This document shows positions 51,498 through 59,988 of a DNA stretch of 64,000 nucleotides, one piece after another (position 1 is the stretch's first letter; the number at the start of each line of letters is the position of its first letter). Source of the DNA: Porphyromonadaceae bacterium UBA2751 (GTDB lineage: Bacteria > Bacteroidota > Bacteroidia > Bacteroidales > Muribaculaceae); assembly GCA_002353285.1 (NCBI GenBank), contig DEJJ01000029.1, forward strand, positions 16,734-80,733, read 5' to 3'. The position numbers were made by a program, and so were the translations under genes. Below the pieces are notes generated by a model, which was not told the DNA's origin, did no database searches, and worked only from the letters and a program-made list of their open reading frames with translations.

Positions 51498-51536
51498 GAG
51501 AGGAAAGAGCGAGAGGAAAGAGCGAGAGGAAAGAGC
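51498..51536. repeat. 13-bp tandem repeat, three units
   Basis: Three copies of GAGAGGAAAGAGC within the short frame 51483-51551 (MIKTGERKEREERARGKSK...). Immediately followed by the 9-bp array. Confidence 0.85.
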
Positions 51537-51542
51537 AAGATA

Positions 51543-51596
51543 GTCACTTGAGTCACTTGAGTCGCTTGAGTCAGTTGAGTCAGTTGAGTCAGTTGA
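51543..51596. repeat. 9-bp tandem repeat GTCA[C/G]TTGA, six units
   Basis: Units run GTCACTTGA twice, GTCGCTTGA once, GTCAGTTGA three times. As in the 15358 array, one position switches between C and G. Confidence 0.92.
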
Positions 51597-51681
51597 GTCC
51601 ATGATTCATATCATTCCTATGGCTCTCATTTGCGAGATAATCAATTTGCGCCTTTTGCGATATTTGCGTGAGCTAAACTCT

Positions 51682-51731
51682 GAGTCACTTGAGTCACTTG
51701 AGTCACTTAAGTCACCCGAGTCAGTTGAGTC
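51682..51731. repeat. 9-bp tandem repeat, second array
   Basis: GAGTCACTT three times, AAGTCACCC, GAGTCAGTT and a partial unit. Same sub-family as 51543-51596, separated from it by about 85 bases of unrelated sequence. Confidence 0.9.
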
Positions 51732-52057
51732 TCTGAAAACAATTTTGTTGAATTTTTAATTTTAATTTTGTCCAATTTCTCGCCGCAGGCGACCCACAGC
51801 TCATGCTATATCCCCCTGCGCAAGCAGGCTTTGCGACACCGCCAGGTGCAGCTTTGCGAGATGACCAGTTGTAAGAGTTGTTCCCAGTCTGTAAAAATTG
51901 TTTGATTCCACTGATTCCATGATTCCATGCGCAGTCCACCAACCAATCGTGCATTGTGCATTATGAATTGTGCATTATCAAAGTTGTGCATTAATAAAAA
52001 AATTTGGTGATATGAGCAATAGTTTGTATTTTTGTTGAGTCATTTCACACTAATAAC

Positions 52058-53410
52058 ATGCACGACGATTCATCAGCATCAGGATTTCAGGAGCAGAACT
52101 TCGAGGGAGTCAGCGCCCACTTCACCCAGATAGAAGTGATAGGCTCTCATGGCCACAACACGCTCGCACGAGCCAAGCGCTACGGCCGCTGGCACCTCCT
52201 CAAGGGTCTCACTGCCGAGTGTGCAAGCGAGCAGCTCTACCGCCACATGCTCCACAAGGAACTCGACATCATGATGCGAATGCAGCACCCAGGAGTGGTA
52301 CAAGCCATCGGGATGGAGCAAGTGAAACCACTCGGAGAATGCATTGTCATGGAATGGATCGAAGGCACCACACTCAAGCAATGGCTCCAAACCGACACCA
52401 CTGCCACACAACGCCTCCATGTAGCACGACAACTGCTCGACGCTCTCGAGCACATCCACGCCCAGGGCGTAGCACACCGCGACATCAAGCCTAGCAACAT
52501 CATGGTGACAAGCAACGGCAAGAACGTGAAGATTATCGATTTCGGACTTGCCGACACCGATGTGCATGCCATACTCAAGCAACCAGCAGGTACCGAGCAA
52601 TACATGGCCCCTGAGCAGGCTTCGACCAGTAAACCCGATGTGCGTAACGACATTTACAGCCTTGGATTAGTGCTTCGTGAAATGAATCTCGGACGCCACT
52701 ATAAAGCACCTATAGCGCATTGCTTGTTGCCTATCGCCGAGCGCTACCAGAGTATCGAAGAGCTGAAAGCCGACCTTCAACGCCGTGAATCACGACGCCG
52801 CACATTAGCAATTGGAGCAGCCGCATTAGGTCTGGCAGCTATTCTAGCCACCACAGCCATTCTTGCCGTTCATTTTAACCAAAAGGATCCAAGTAGAATA
52901 TATGTGAAGGATAACCAAGCCCGGCAACAAGTGGATTCACTGCGTAATGCACTAAACCAAACTGCTGACCAAATGGAACAGAGCCAACTGAGTCAAGACA
53001 GTCTGCGCAGCCACTTGGGGGGACTTAATGATACAATTAATCAGCTCAACATCGCCAATAATCAGCTACGCGATGCCCAAAAAGAACTCGAGGCGCGTGA
53101 GCGAAAAGTTGATGAAGCCATAGCTGAAGGACTGAAAATCATTGATGCCACCAATGCTGCAACTCACATCAAGCAGCACGCCGACACAGTGAGCGACAGC
53201 AAATATGTGTGGATTGACTGGCATTACCAGACTGTTCAGGGCGAAAAAAAGATTCCTGAATACATGAACAACATTCGCAACAAGTTCACTAGCAAAGAAC
53301 TAGCCGAGATAGAATATGCCCTAAAAGAGCACTGCAACAATTACGAAAGTCAAATTCGCAAGAAGTTAGATAAAGTGGCTGGATTTACTGGTGTTGTTGA
53401 TGATAACTAG
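52058..53410 (+). CDS. Receptor-like serine/threonine protein kinase
   Basis: 450 residues. Cytoplasmic kinase domain (about 22-240): an atypical glycine loop IGSHGHNTLA, lysine K49, HRDIKPSN (140-147, catalytic D142), DFG 161-163 and APEQ in the activation segment. One membrane helix (about 249-270). The outside part has a coiled coil (about 285-360) and a C-terminal domain with YVWIDWHYQTVQGEKKIPEYM. Probably a sensor kinase reading an envelope signal. The 3' end overlaps the converging LRR gene by 26 bases. Such kinases are uncommon in Bacteroidales. Confidence 0.88.
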   Translation: MHDDSSASGFQEQNFEGVSAHFTQIEVIGSHGHNTLARAKRYGRWHLLKGLTAECASEQLYRHMLHKELDIMMRMQHPGVVQAIGMEQVKPLGECIVMEWIEGTTLKQWLQTDTTATQRLHVARQLLDALEHIHAQGVAHRDIKPSNIMVTSNGKNVKIIDFGLADTDVHAILKQPAGTEQYMAPEQASTSKPDVRNDIYSLGLVLREMNLGRHYKAPIAHCLLPIAERYQSIEELKADLQRRESRRRTLAIGAAALGLAAILATTAILAVHFNQKDPSRIYVKDNQARQQVDSLRNALNQTADQMEQSQLSQDSLRSHLGGLNDTINQLNIANNQLRDAQKELEARERKVDEAIAEGLKIIDATNAATHIKQHADTVSDSKYVWIDWHYQTVQGEKKIPEYMNNIRNKFTSKELAEIEYALKEHCNNYESQIRKKLDKVAGFTGVVDDN

Positions 53411-54068
53411 CACGAGCTCGTTGCAACGCTTCAATTTCAATAAGTAGTCGTTGCTCTTTCTCTTGAGTTTTCCTCAACTCACTTTCCAAATTATTGATTT
53501 GCACATCGATTTCATCCATCTTCAGTTCGCTGCCATCGGGCATGTGCGACTGGATGACTTTAAACTCCTTCCATCCAGGAGCTTTGCGATAGGCCTCCTC
53601 ACATCCTTCGGGCACCACAATTATGGTGGAGAGTGTGTGGTAAGGTTCAATCACCTCATCCCATGTGCAACCATAGAAAGGATGCTTGCTGTTCAATTCT
53701 GGAGGTTCACAACGACCCGTTTTTATGACTCTAAGATTAGGGCAATCGAGTAAAGCCCCTTTCAAGAATCCACCAATACAATTTCCCAAATCTAAAACCA
53801 TAAGGTTTCGACAACCACGAAAGGCACCAGGACCAATCTCAACTACAGGATATTTGCGCCCGTACCAAGTGACATTGTCGGGTATTATAGCCTCGGTAAT
53901 TGTCATGTCCAGGCAAGTGTCGAGCGTGAGGTAAGGAGCATCCCAATTGCTGTAAAGGAAAATACCCTGTGTGATTCGCCTAATGCGCCCCTCTGAGGAT
54001 GCATCGAAACTTATCATGACTGCCAGCGCCACCAGCAGTACCGTGAATATGTGTCTAATTCTATTCAT
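53385..54068 (-). CDS. BspA-type leucine-rich-repeat protein
   Basis: 227 residues from ATG 54068. Signal peptide (IFTVLLVALAVMISFDA). LRR_5-like units: TITEAIIPDNVTWYGRKYPVVEIGPGAFRGCRNLMVLDLGN, CPNLRVIKTGRCEPPEL. Then IIVVPEGCEEAYRKAPGWKEF, the usual closing unit, and a C-terminal coiled coil (about 187-222, INNLESELRKTQEKEQRLLIEIEALQ). Secreted or surface-exposed. Its start overlaps the uvrA stop by 8 bases and its end overlaps the kinase gene. A functional link to the kinase is only suggested by position. Confidence 0.82.
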   Translation of the reverse strand: MNRIRHIFTVLLVALAVMISFDASSEGRIRRITQGIFLYSNWDAPYLTLDTCLDMTITEAIIPDNVTWYGRKYPVVEIGPGAFRGCRNLMVLDLGNCIGGFLKGALLDCPNLRVIKTGRCEPPELNSKHPFYGCTWDEVIEPYHTLSTIIVVPEGCEEAYRKAPGWKEFKVIQSHMPDGSELKMDEIDVQINNLESELRKTQEKEQRLLIEIEALQRARASYHQQHQ

Positions 54069-56901
54069 CGACTTTAAGTTCATTTTTAAGGTATTTTGCG
54101 GTTATAGATGTGGTAGACTTTGCCACTTGTTCAGGAGTGCCAGTGGCCACAACCTGTCCGCCTCCCCTACCCCCTTCAGGGCCCATGTCAATCACATAAT
54201 CGGCACACTTTATCACATCCAGATTGTGCTCAATCACTATCACAGTGTTGCCCTTGGCCACCAGGCGATTGAGCACGCCCAGCAGTATCTTGATGTCCTC
54301 GAAGTGCAGGCCCGTTGTGGGCTCGTCAAGGATGTAGAGCGTCTTGCCAGTGTCCTTCTTCGACAATTCGGCCGCCAGCTTCACACGCTGGCTCTCACCA
54401 CCCGACAGTGTGCTCGAGGGCTGACCGAGCTTGATGTAGCCCAGTCCCACATCCTGCAGAACCTTGATCTTGTGCAAGATATTAGGCACAGCCTCAAAGA
54501 ACTCCACAGCCTGGTTGATGGTCATGTCGAGCACATCAGCAATCGATTTGCCCTTGAATTTCACCTCAAGGGTCTCGCGGTTGTAGCGCTTGCCCCCACA
54601 TGCCTCGCATGGCACCAGCACATCGGGCAAGAAATTCATTTCCACCGTCTTGTAACCATTGCCCTTGCACACCTCGCAACGGCCACCACTGGTGTTGAAC
54701 GAGAACCGCCCTGGCTTGTAGCCACGAATCTTGGCCTCGGGCAAATTGACAAAGAGGTTGCGAATGTCGGTAAAGATATTAGTATAAGTGGCAGCATTCG
54801 AGCGGGGAGTGCGTCCCAGCGGCGACTGATCCACAGTCACCACTTTGTCAACGTTCTCCAGCCCTTCAATCATGTCGTAAGGCAACGGCTCGGTGAGCGA
54901 GCGATAGAATCGCTGACTCAAGATGGGCTGCAACGTGGCATTAATGAGCGACGACTTGCCGCTACCACTCACGCCAGTGACACACAACAGCGTGCCAAGC
55001 GGGATGGTGACATCCACATTCTTTAAATTGTTGCCCCTGCAACCACGCAACGTTATGAACTTGCCATTGCCCAGGCGGCGCTCGGCAGGAATCTCGATTT
55101 TCTCGGTTCCATTAAGATAATGTGCTGTTATAGTGTCAGCCTTTAGCAACTGCTTGGGAGTACCCGAGAACACCACATTACCACCACGACGACCAGCTTT
55201 AGGCCCAATGTCAACCACATAGTCAGCCTCGAGCATCATGTCACGATCGTGCTCAACCACCAGGATGGTGTTACCATCGTCGCGCAAGCGCTTGAGCGAG
55301 TCGATGAGGCGCTGATTGTCACGCTGATGCAGCCCGATGCTTGGTTCATCAAGAATATAAAGCACATTCACAAGCTGAGAACCAATCTGCGTCGCCAACC
55401 TGATGCGTTGGCTCTCGCCACCCGAGAGAGAGGCACTGCTGCGGTTGAGCGACACATAATCGAGCCCCACATCGAGCATGAAGCTCAAGCGGCTGTTAAT
55501 TTCCTTTACCACCTCCTGTGCAATAGCCCACTGCCGCTCTGGCAACTTGTTCTTGAGGTCAAGCATCCATTCACGCAGCTCGGCGATATCCATTCGAGCC
55601 AGTTCAGCAATGCTCTTGCCTGCCAGCTTGAAGTGCAGAGCCACATTGTTCAAGCGGTCGCCATTGCACTCAGGGCACACCGAGCGCGAAAAGAACTGCC
55701 CAGCCCACTTTTGCGCCTTGGCCGTAGCATTCTCGCTCTGCTGCATTTCGATGTATTTCACCAGTCCATCGTAAGAGAGGAAATAGTTGCTGGTGCTCAT
55801 GGTCTCATTCTTGATGTTGAGTCGCTCGTCGGTGCCATTCATGATATCGTCGATAGCCTCGTCGGGCATCTGATTGAGAGGCGTGTCGAGCGAAGCACCA
55901 TATTTCTCGCAAATCGCCTGAATTTGCCAGAAGATAAGGGAATTCTTATACTTCCCCAATGTGGATATACCACCATTACGAATCGAGAGCGAAGGGTCGG
56001 GCATAATTTTATCCTTATCGATAATGTTGACATAGCCTAATCCCTTGCACTTAGGGCAAGCTCCCTGTGGGGAATTGAACGAGAAACTGTGTGGAGCAGG
56101 TTCTGGATAGGACAAGCCAGTGACAGGGTCCATAAGAGAGCGACTGTAGTGCTCAATATTTCCCGAGTCGGCATCCATAACAATCAACTGGCCATCACCT
56201 TGCTTAAAGCAGGTGTTGATGGTGTCGCGCAGCCGGGTCTCATCCTTAACGCTAACCTTCAATCGGTCAACCACCAGTTCCACATCATGATTGCGGTATC
56301 GGTCAAGCTTCATGCCGAAAGTAATTTCGCGCAACTCGCCATCAACCCTCACCCTCAGATACCCTTTCTTGCGCAGCTGCTCAAAGAGGTCCTTATAGTG
56401 CCCCTTGCGGTTTTTCACCAGTGGTGCAAGCAGATAAATCCTCTTGCCGTCGAAGCGCGACAGGATGAGTGACAATATCTTATCGAGTGAGTACTTTACC
56501 ATCTTCTCGCCCGACAGGTAACTAAAAGCATCGCTTGCACGAGCATAGAGCAGTCGCAGGTAATCGTAGACCTCAGTCACGGTGCCAACAGTGGAACGTG
56601 GATTCTTATTGGTAGTCTTCTGCCCTATCGATATTACTGGGCTAAGTCCCGAAATCTTGTCGACATCGGGTCGCTCAAGCACTCCAAGCATGTTACGCGC
56701 ATAGGATGAGAAGGTCTCAAGATAACGCCGTTGACCCTCGGCAAAGATGGTGTCGAAGGCAAGCGACGACTTGCCACTACCACTTAGCCCCGTGATTACA
56801 CTCAGCTTATAGTGCGGCAGGTCGACATCAATATTCTTTAGGTTGTGAACTCTTGCACCGAGGACCGACACACAGTCCACTTCCTTACCATTATATTTCA
56901 T
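54061..56901 (-). CDS. uvrA: Excinuclease ABC subunit A
   Basis: 946 residues from ATG 56901, which lies after the upstream stop. Two ABC ATPase modules: Walker A GLSGSGKSS near 32 and GVSGSGKSS near 640. Signatures LSGGESQRIRLATQIG and LSGGESQRVKLAAELS; zinc finger CEVCKGNGYKTVEMNFLPDV and CEACGGKRY. Damage recognition subunit of nucleotide excision repair. 20 bases after the transglycosylase gene. Confidence 0.97.
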   Translation of the reverse strand: MKYNGKEVDCVSVLGARVHNLKNIDVDLPHYKLSVITGLSGSGKSSLAFDTIFAEGQRRYLETFSSYARNMLGVLERPDVDKISGLSPVISIGQKTTNKNPRSTVGTVTEVYDYLRLLYARASDAFSYLSGEKMVKYSLDKILSLILSRFDGKRIYLLAPLVKNRKGHYKDLFEQLRKKGYLRVRVDGELREITFGMKLDRYRNHDVELVVDRLKVSVKDETRLRDTINTCFKQGDGQLIVMDADSGNIEHYSRSLMDPVTGLSYPEPAPHSFSFNSPQGACPKCKGLGYVNIIDKDKIMPDPSLSIRNGGISTLGKYKNSLIFWQIQAICEKYGASLDTPLNQMPDEAIDDIMNGTDERLNIKNETMSTSNYFLSYDGLVKYIEMQQSENATAKAQKWAGQFFSRSVCPECNGDRLNNVALHFKLAGKSIAELARMDIAELREWMLDLKNKLPERQWAIAQEVVKEINSRLSFMLDVGLDYVSLNRSSASLSGGESQRIRLATQIGSQLVNVLYILDEPSIGLHQRDNQRLIDSLKRLRDDGNTILVVEHDRDMMLEADYVVDIGPKAGRRGGNVVFSGTPKQLLKADTITAHYLNGTEKIEIPAERRLGNGKFITLRGCRGNNLKNVDVTIPLGTLLCVTGVSGSGKSSLINATLQPILSQRFYRSLTEPLPYDMIEGLENVDKVVTVDQSPLGRTPRSNAATYTNIFTDIRNLFVNLPEAKIRGYKPGRFSFNTSGGRCEVCKGNGYKTVEMNFLPDVLVPCEACGGKRYNRETLEVKFKGKSIADVLDMTINQAVEFFEAVPNILHKIKVLQDVGLGYIKLGQPSSTLSGGESQRVKLAAELSKKDTGKTLYILDEPTTGLHFEDIKILLGVLNRLVAKGNTVIVIEHNLDVIKCADYVIDMGPEGGRGGGQVVATGTPEQVAKSTTSITAKYLKNELKVDE

Positions 56902-56921
56902 TGAAGAATAAATCCCTTTTT

Positions 56922-57866
56922 TTAGTCGATTACCCAATTAGAGTTGTACACTCTCTTACCCGCTGTGCTGCGATAGAGCGACTCACGCTTGGGCACTTTC
57001 ACTTTATAATACTTTCCTGATGCATTGGGCAGCTTATTGCTGCGAATCCATGGATTGGCATCGCGCAGTTGCGCATAGGTGATACCATGCTGCTTAGCCC
57101 AAGAAGTCCAGTTGTCGACAGGCGTGTTGACAGTTATCACATCGCACTCGATGGGCTGATACAGCTGGTCGCTGCGCAGCCTGTAGCCATATCGCTTAGG
57201 ATTCTCAAGGAAAATCTTATAGGCCATGATTCGGAACACATATCGTGAGGTCTCACTCACCAGTCTGAGGTCAAACGAAGTGCTCACCCCTTGATTAGCC
57301 AGCTCATTCGAGATGCGTGCAGGGCCAGCATTATAACTAGCACACACGGTAGCCCAGTTGCCATATTTAGAGTAAGCGTTACGCAAATACTTACATGCAG
57401 CAACTGTTTCTTTCTCAGGATCATAACGCTCATCGACATAATCATTAACCTCAAGGCCATACTGTTTCCCAGTAGAAGGCATGAATTGCCATATACCCGC
57501 GGCACTTGCTGGAGAGAGTGCATTAATGTCGAGCGAACTCTCGGCCACAGCCAGGTAGATAAGATCCTCGGGCATGTTATTTTGCTTAAGAATCTCAATC
57601 AATCGTGGGAAATAACGATTTGCTCTCTTAATAATGAGAGTAGTGAGAGTTTGACCATAGATAGTACCAGTAAGCTCACGGTCAAGCCTCTCGGCCATGT
57701 CGATACGGTCAAAACTCACCTTGTCGCCACAGAAGTTGATTGACTGTGGAACATCTGGCACCGTGACATGAATGAAAGGCGCATCGCCTATCCGTTGTGC
57801 CACAGCATTGAAAGAATTCACACTCAGTAAAGTAATAGTCGCAAGAATATATTTATTAAATTTCAT
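56922..57866 (-). CDS. Lytic transglycosylase with C-terminal LysM-like segment
   Basis: 314 residues. Signal peptide (ILATITLLSVNSFNAVA). SLT domain (about 85-215) with catalytic Glu in AVAESSLDINALSPASAAGIWQFM, and SYNAGPARI. The C-terminal part (about 240-300, WTSWAKQHGITYAQLRDANPWI, then KLPNASGKYYKVKVP) resembles LysM. MltD-like enzyme cutting peptidoglycan glycan strands in the periplasm. Between the gliding-motility CTD gene and uvrA. Confidence 0.9.
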   Translation of the reverse strand: MKFNKYILATITLLSVNSFNAVAQRIGDAPFIHVTVPDVPQSINFCGDKVSFDRIDMAERLDRELTGTIYGQTLTTLIIKRANRYFPRLIEILKQNNMPEDLIYLAVAESSLDINALSPASAAGIWQFMPSTGKQYGLEVNDYVDERYDPEKETVAACKYLRNAYSKYGNWATVCASYNAGPARISNELANQGVSTSFDLRLVSETSRYVFRIMAYKIFLENPKRYGYRLRSDQLYQPIECDVITVNTPVDNWTSWAKQHGITYAQLRDANPWIRSNKLPNASGKYYKVKVPKRESLYRSTAGKRVYNSNWVID

Positions 57867-57920
57867 ATTTATAACAATGAATTATTATCATCAAAAACTC
57901 GCCAAGTTGAGTTGACACCT

Positions 57921-59255
57921 TTACATTTCAGGGTCTTGGATGCCAGTATTAATCTCATTCTTCTTGTAATTCAAAATATTGATGTCACCACTAAGCTTAT
58001 ACTCCTTGCCGTCGCTACCCTTGGCACGAATCACATAGAAGTACACGCCAGTGCCCACCTGCTTACCACGGTAGGTGCCGTCCCAACCGTCGGCAGGGTC
58101 GGTAAATTCCTTAATAAGATTGCCCCAGCGATTGTAAATCCAGCAGTGGAACTCAACAATCGACTTATACGAGACCTTCCACACATCGTTAATTTCGTCG
58201 TGGTTACCTGGAGAGAAGATATTAGGGCACTGCAGCTCGCTCTCGCCAATGCTCACGGTGTAGGTGTCGCTGTAATACTCACATGAGCCATCACTATTAG
58301 CGCCATAGAAGCGCCAATAGGTTGTTCCAGCATCATCAAAAGTGTACTCAACCTCATCCTGCGAGAAGTTCATGATGATATTATTGAATTCAGGGAAGTC
58401 GCTCACTTGCCACTCCTTGAAAGTAACAGCATCAGTACAACGTGCCGTGAAGGTGATAGTTGCTGGAGCCGAGCCACCCAAGTAGGAACCATCGGTCTTT
58501 TGCTCATTATCGTTGTCACGCTGCTCCTGCACTGCTGTGGTTTCAACATTGATAGCCTTAGTTTCAAAGGGGGGTGAAGTTTTACTCAACATCTCACCCC
58601 AAAACTCAAGAAACTTGTCGCCCTCGATGGTGAAAGTGGTGTTGCAGTAAGGAGCAGGGACTGCCATAGAGCTTCTCAAGTACTCCTCACTCTCAATCAC
58701 TTGATGCTCCTCCCATTCCAATGTGGCACTATTCCACTCAAGTGTGTTATAATAAATTTTTATCTCACGGTCGAGAATCTTATTGACATCATATTTTATC
58801 TCACCTCCGTTGCCATCAACGTTAAGGATGGCCGTTCCACAGTCACTCTCGGGGTCAACAGTGACACCGTTGAGCTGAAAACGGTGCTTACTGTAGTCAA
58901 TCACCCACACATAGGTTGACCGCTCACCCTCTTTAATGATGTAGCCCTGCTCTGGCACTACTGGGTTGAGAGTAGTAACGTTGCCATTGCGGTCGACATT
59001 GATTTCATTGTAGACCCTTTGCCCATCAACTATAGTGATGCTTTGCCATGACACATCATCGGGGTTGGTAGTTGCAGTATAGTTCATTGACACCCCTTGT
59101 GCAGAATAGAGCACATAGACAGCCATGTTACCAGTTGATGACGATTGCCCTTGCTGATATACAGGTTTTGTACTGCCCTCAAAAGAGACTTGAGCACTGG
59201 CAGTTGCAAGCGTTGCAATCATTGCAGCCAGCATAAAATATCTTGAGTAACTCAT
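57921..59255 (-). CDS. Gliding motility-associated C-terminal domain (CHU_C) protein
   Basis: 444 residues. Signal peptide (FMLAAMIATLATASA). Beta-rich repeats, then a C-terminal domain from about 345: CPNIFSPGNHDEINDVWKV, YNRWGNLIKEFTDPADGWDGTYRGK, GVYFYVIRAKGSDGKEYKLSGDINIL. This is the CHU_C/T9SS type B sorting region, indicating export by the type IX system to the surface. The KKNEINTGIQDPEM tail extends past the domain. Confidence 0.86.
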   Translation of the reverse strand: MSYSRYFMLAAMIATLATASAQVSFEGSTKPVYQQGQSSSTGNMAVYVLYSAQGVSMNYTATTNPDDVSWQSITIVDGQRVYNEINVDRNGNVTTLNPVVPEQGYIIKEGERSTYVWVIDYSKHRFQLNGVTVDPESDCGTAILNVDGNGGEIKYDVNKILDREIKIYYNTLEWNSATLEWEEHQVIESEEYLRSSMAVPAPYCNTTFTIEGDKFLEFWGEMLSKTSPPFETKAINVETTAVQEQRDNDNEQKTDGSYLGGSAPATITFTARCTDAVTFKEWQVSDFPEFNNIIMNFSQDEVEYTFDDAGTTYWRFYGANSDGSCEYYSDTYTVSIGESELQCPNIFSPGNHDEINDVWKVSYKSIVEFHCWIYNRWGNLIKEFTDPADGWDGTYRGKQVGTGVYFYVIRAKGSDGKEYKLSGDINILNYKKNEINTGIQDPEM

Positions 59256-59398
59256 AAGCTATACATTATATTATATATATTATAACGCACACAATGGCAC
59301 AAAATTGTTTACACAACCTTGCTGGTTGCGAAGGGCATAATAAGTAAAACCTATGCAGCACCCTTCACCATGAAACATGGCGCTTGATGTTAGCAGTG

Positions 59399-59971
59399 TT
59401 AGAACTTCAATGCACAGATGGTGTTAACCAAATCGGCAGCAGTGCGCACATTATTGAAGGAATCATTAGGAATAGATACCTCGAAGCGTTTCTCAAGCTC
59501 AGCCTTGAGTTGATTGCGCTGTTCGAGAGAGAGACCCTTGAGCTCGGTTGCCGCTCCCACATGTCTAATGTTCATATTAAGTGTTGAAGCCACAATCTCA
59601 AAAACCACAGGCTCGACCGCTGCAGGACCTTGAGGCTCAACATCAGGCATGGGAGTAACAGGACGGCCAATGCCTGGCCGTGGGCGAGGGCCGTATAGAA
59701 GGCGGATGGGGTTTTGGCGCACTCCATACATGGGTTTAGCAACATCACGCCTCAGATTGGTGGGCATGGTGTCATCAAGCTGCACTTCATGGCCGTCGAT
59801 AACCACCTTGTCGGCTGCAGTGATTTCCACACTGGCATCTTGAGGCTGCTGCACAGGCGATGCCACTTGACTGCTATTGCCGCATCCAGCCGAGATAGCT
59901 CCTGCCGTTACACCAGCAGCTATCATAGCTCCTAATGTGGCCTTGCCACGATTGTTATTGTTCTTTTTCAT
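59399..59971 (-). CDS. Putative lipoprotein with C-terminal acyl-carrier-like domain
   Basis: 190 residues from ATG 59971. A basic start (KKNNNNRGK), a hydrophobic segment and a lipobox-like AISAGC (Cys30, but Ser at -3). The middle region has two Y-G-x-R sites (MYGVRQNPIRLLYGPRPRP, 81-99), then a proline-rich linker. Residues 122-188 have the ACP-like pattern: ELKGLSLEQRNQLKAELEKRF, then EVSIPNDSFNNVRTAADLVNTI. Ser148 is at the phosphopantetheine position but without the preceding Asp. Follows the radical SAM gene after 17 bases and may be its substrate. Confidence 0.6.
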   Translation of the reverse strand: MKKNNNNRGKATLGAMIAAGVTAGAISAGCGNSSQVASPVQQPQDASVEITAADKVVIDGHEVQLDDTMPTNLRRDVAKPMYGVRQNPIRLLYGPRPRPGIGRPVTPMPDVEPQGPAAVEPVVFEIVASTLNMNIRHVGAATELKGLSLEQRNQLKAELEKRFEVSIPNDSFNNVRTAADLVNTICALKF

Positions 59972-59988
59972 AATATCAATAATTTTAT

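Larger units (their letters stand above)
51074..52057. other. 984-bp repeat-rich intergenic region
   Basis: Left to right: an IS982-like transposase relic (51158-51337), a 12-bp hairpin (51366-51400), a -7 box and 22-codon frame (51448-51551) containing a 13-bp tandem repeat, two arrays of 9-bp GTCA[C/G]TTGA-type repeats, units of the TGATTCCA repeat (51903-51928) and several copies of TGTGCATT-like words (51950-51992). Confidence 0.8.

Noticed and set aside
53971..55026. 351-residue frame opposite uvrA
   Set aside because: Antisense to invariant UvrA motifs; His/Leu/Gln-rich shadow.
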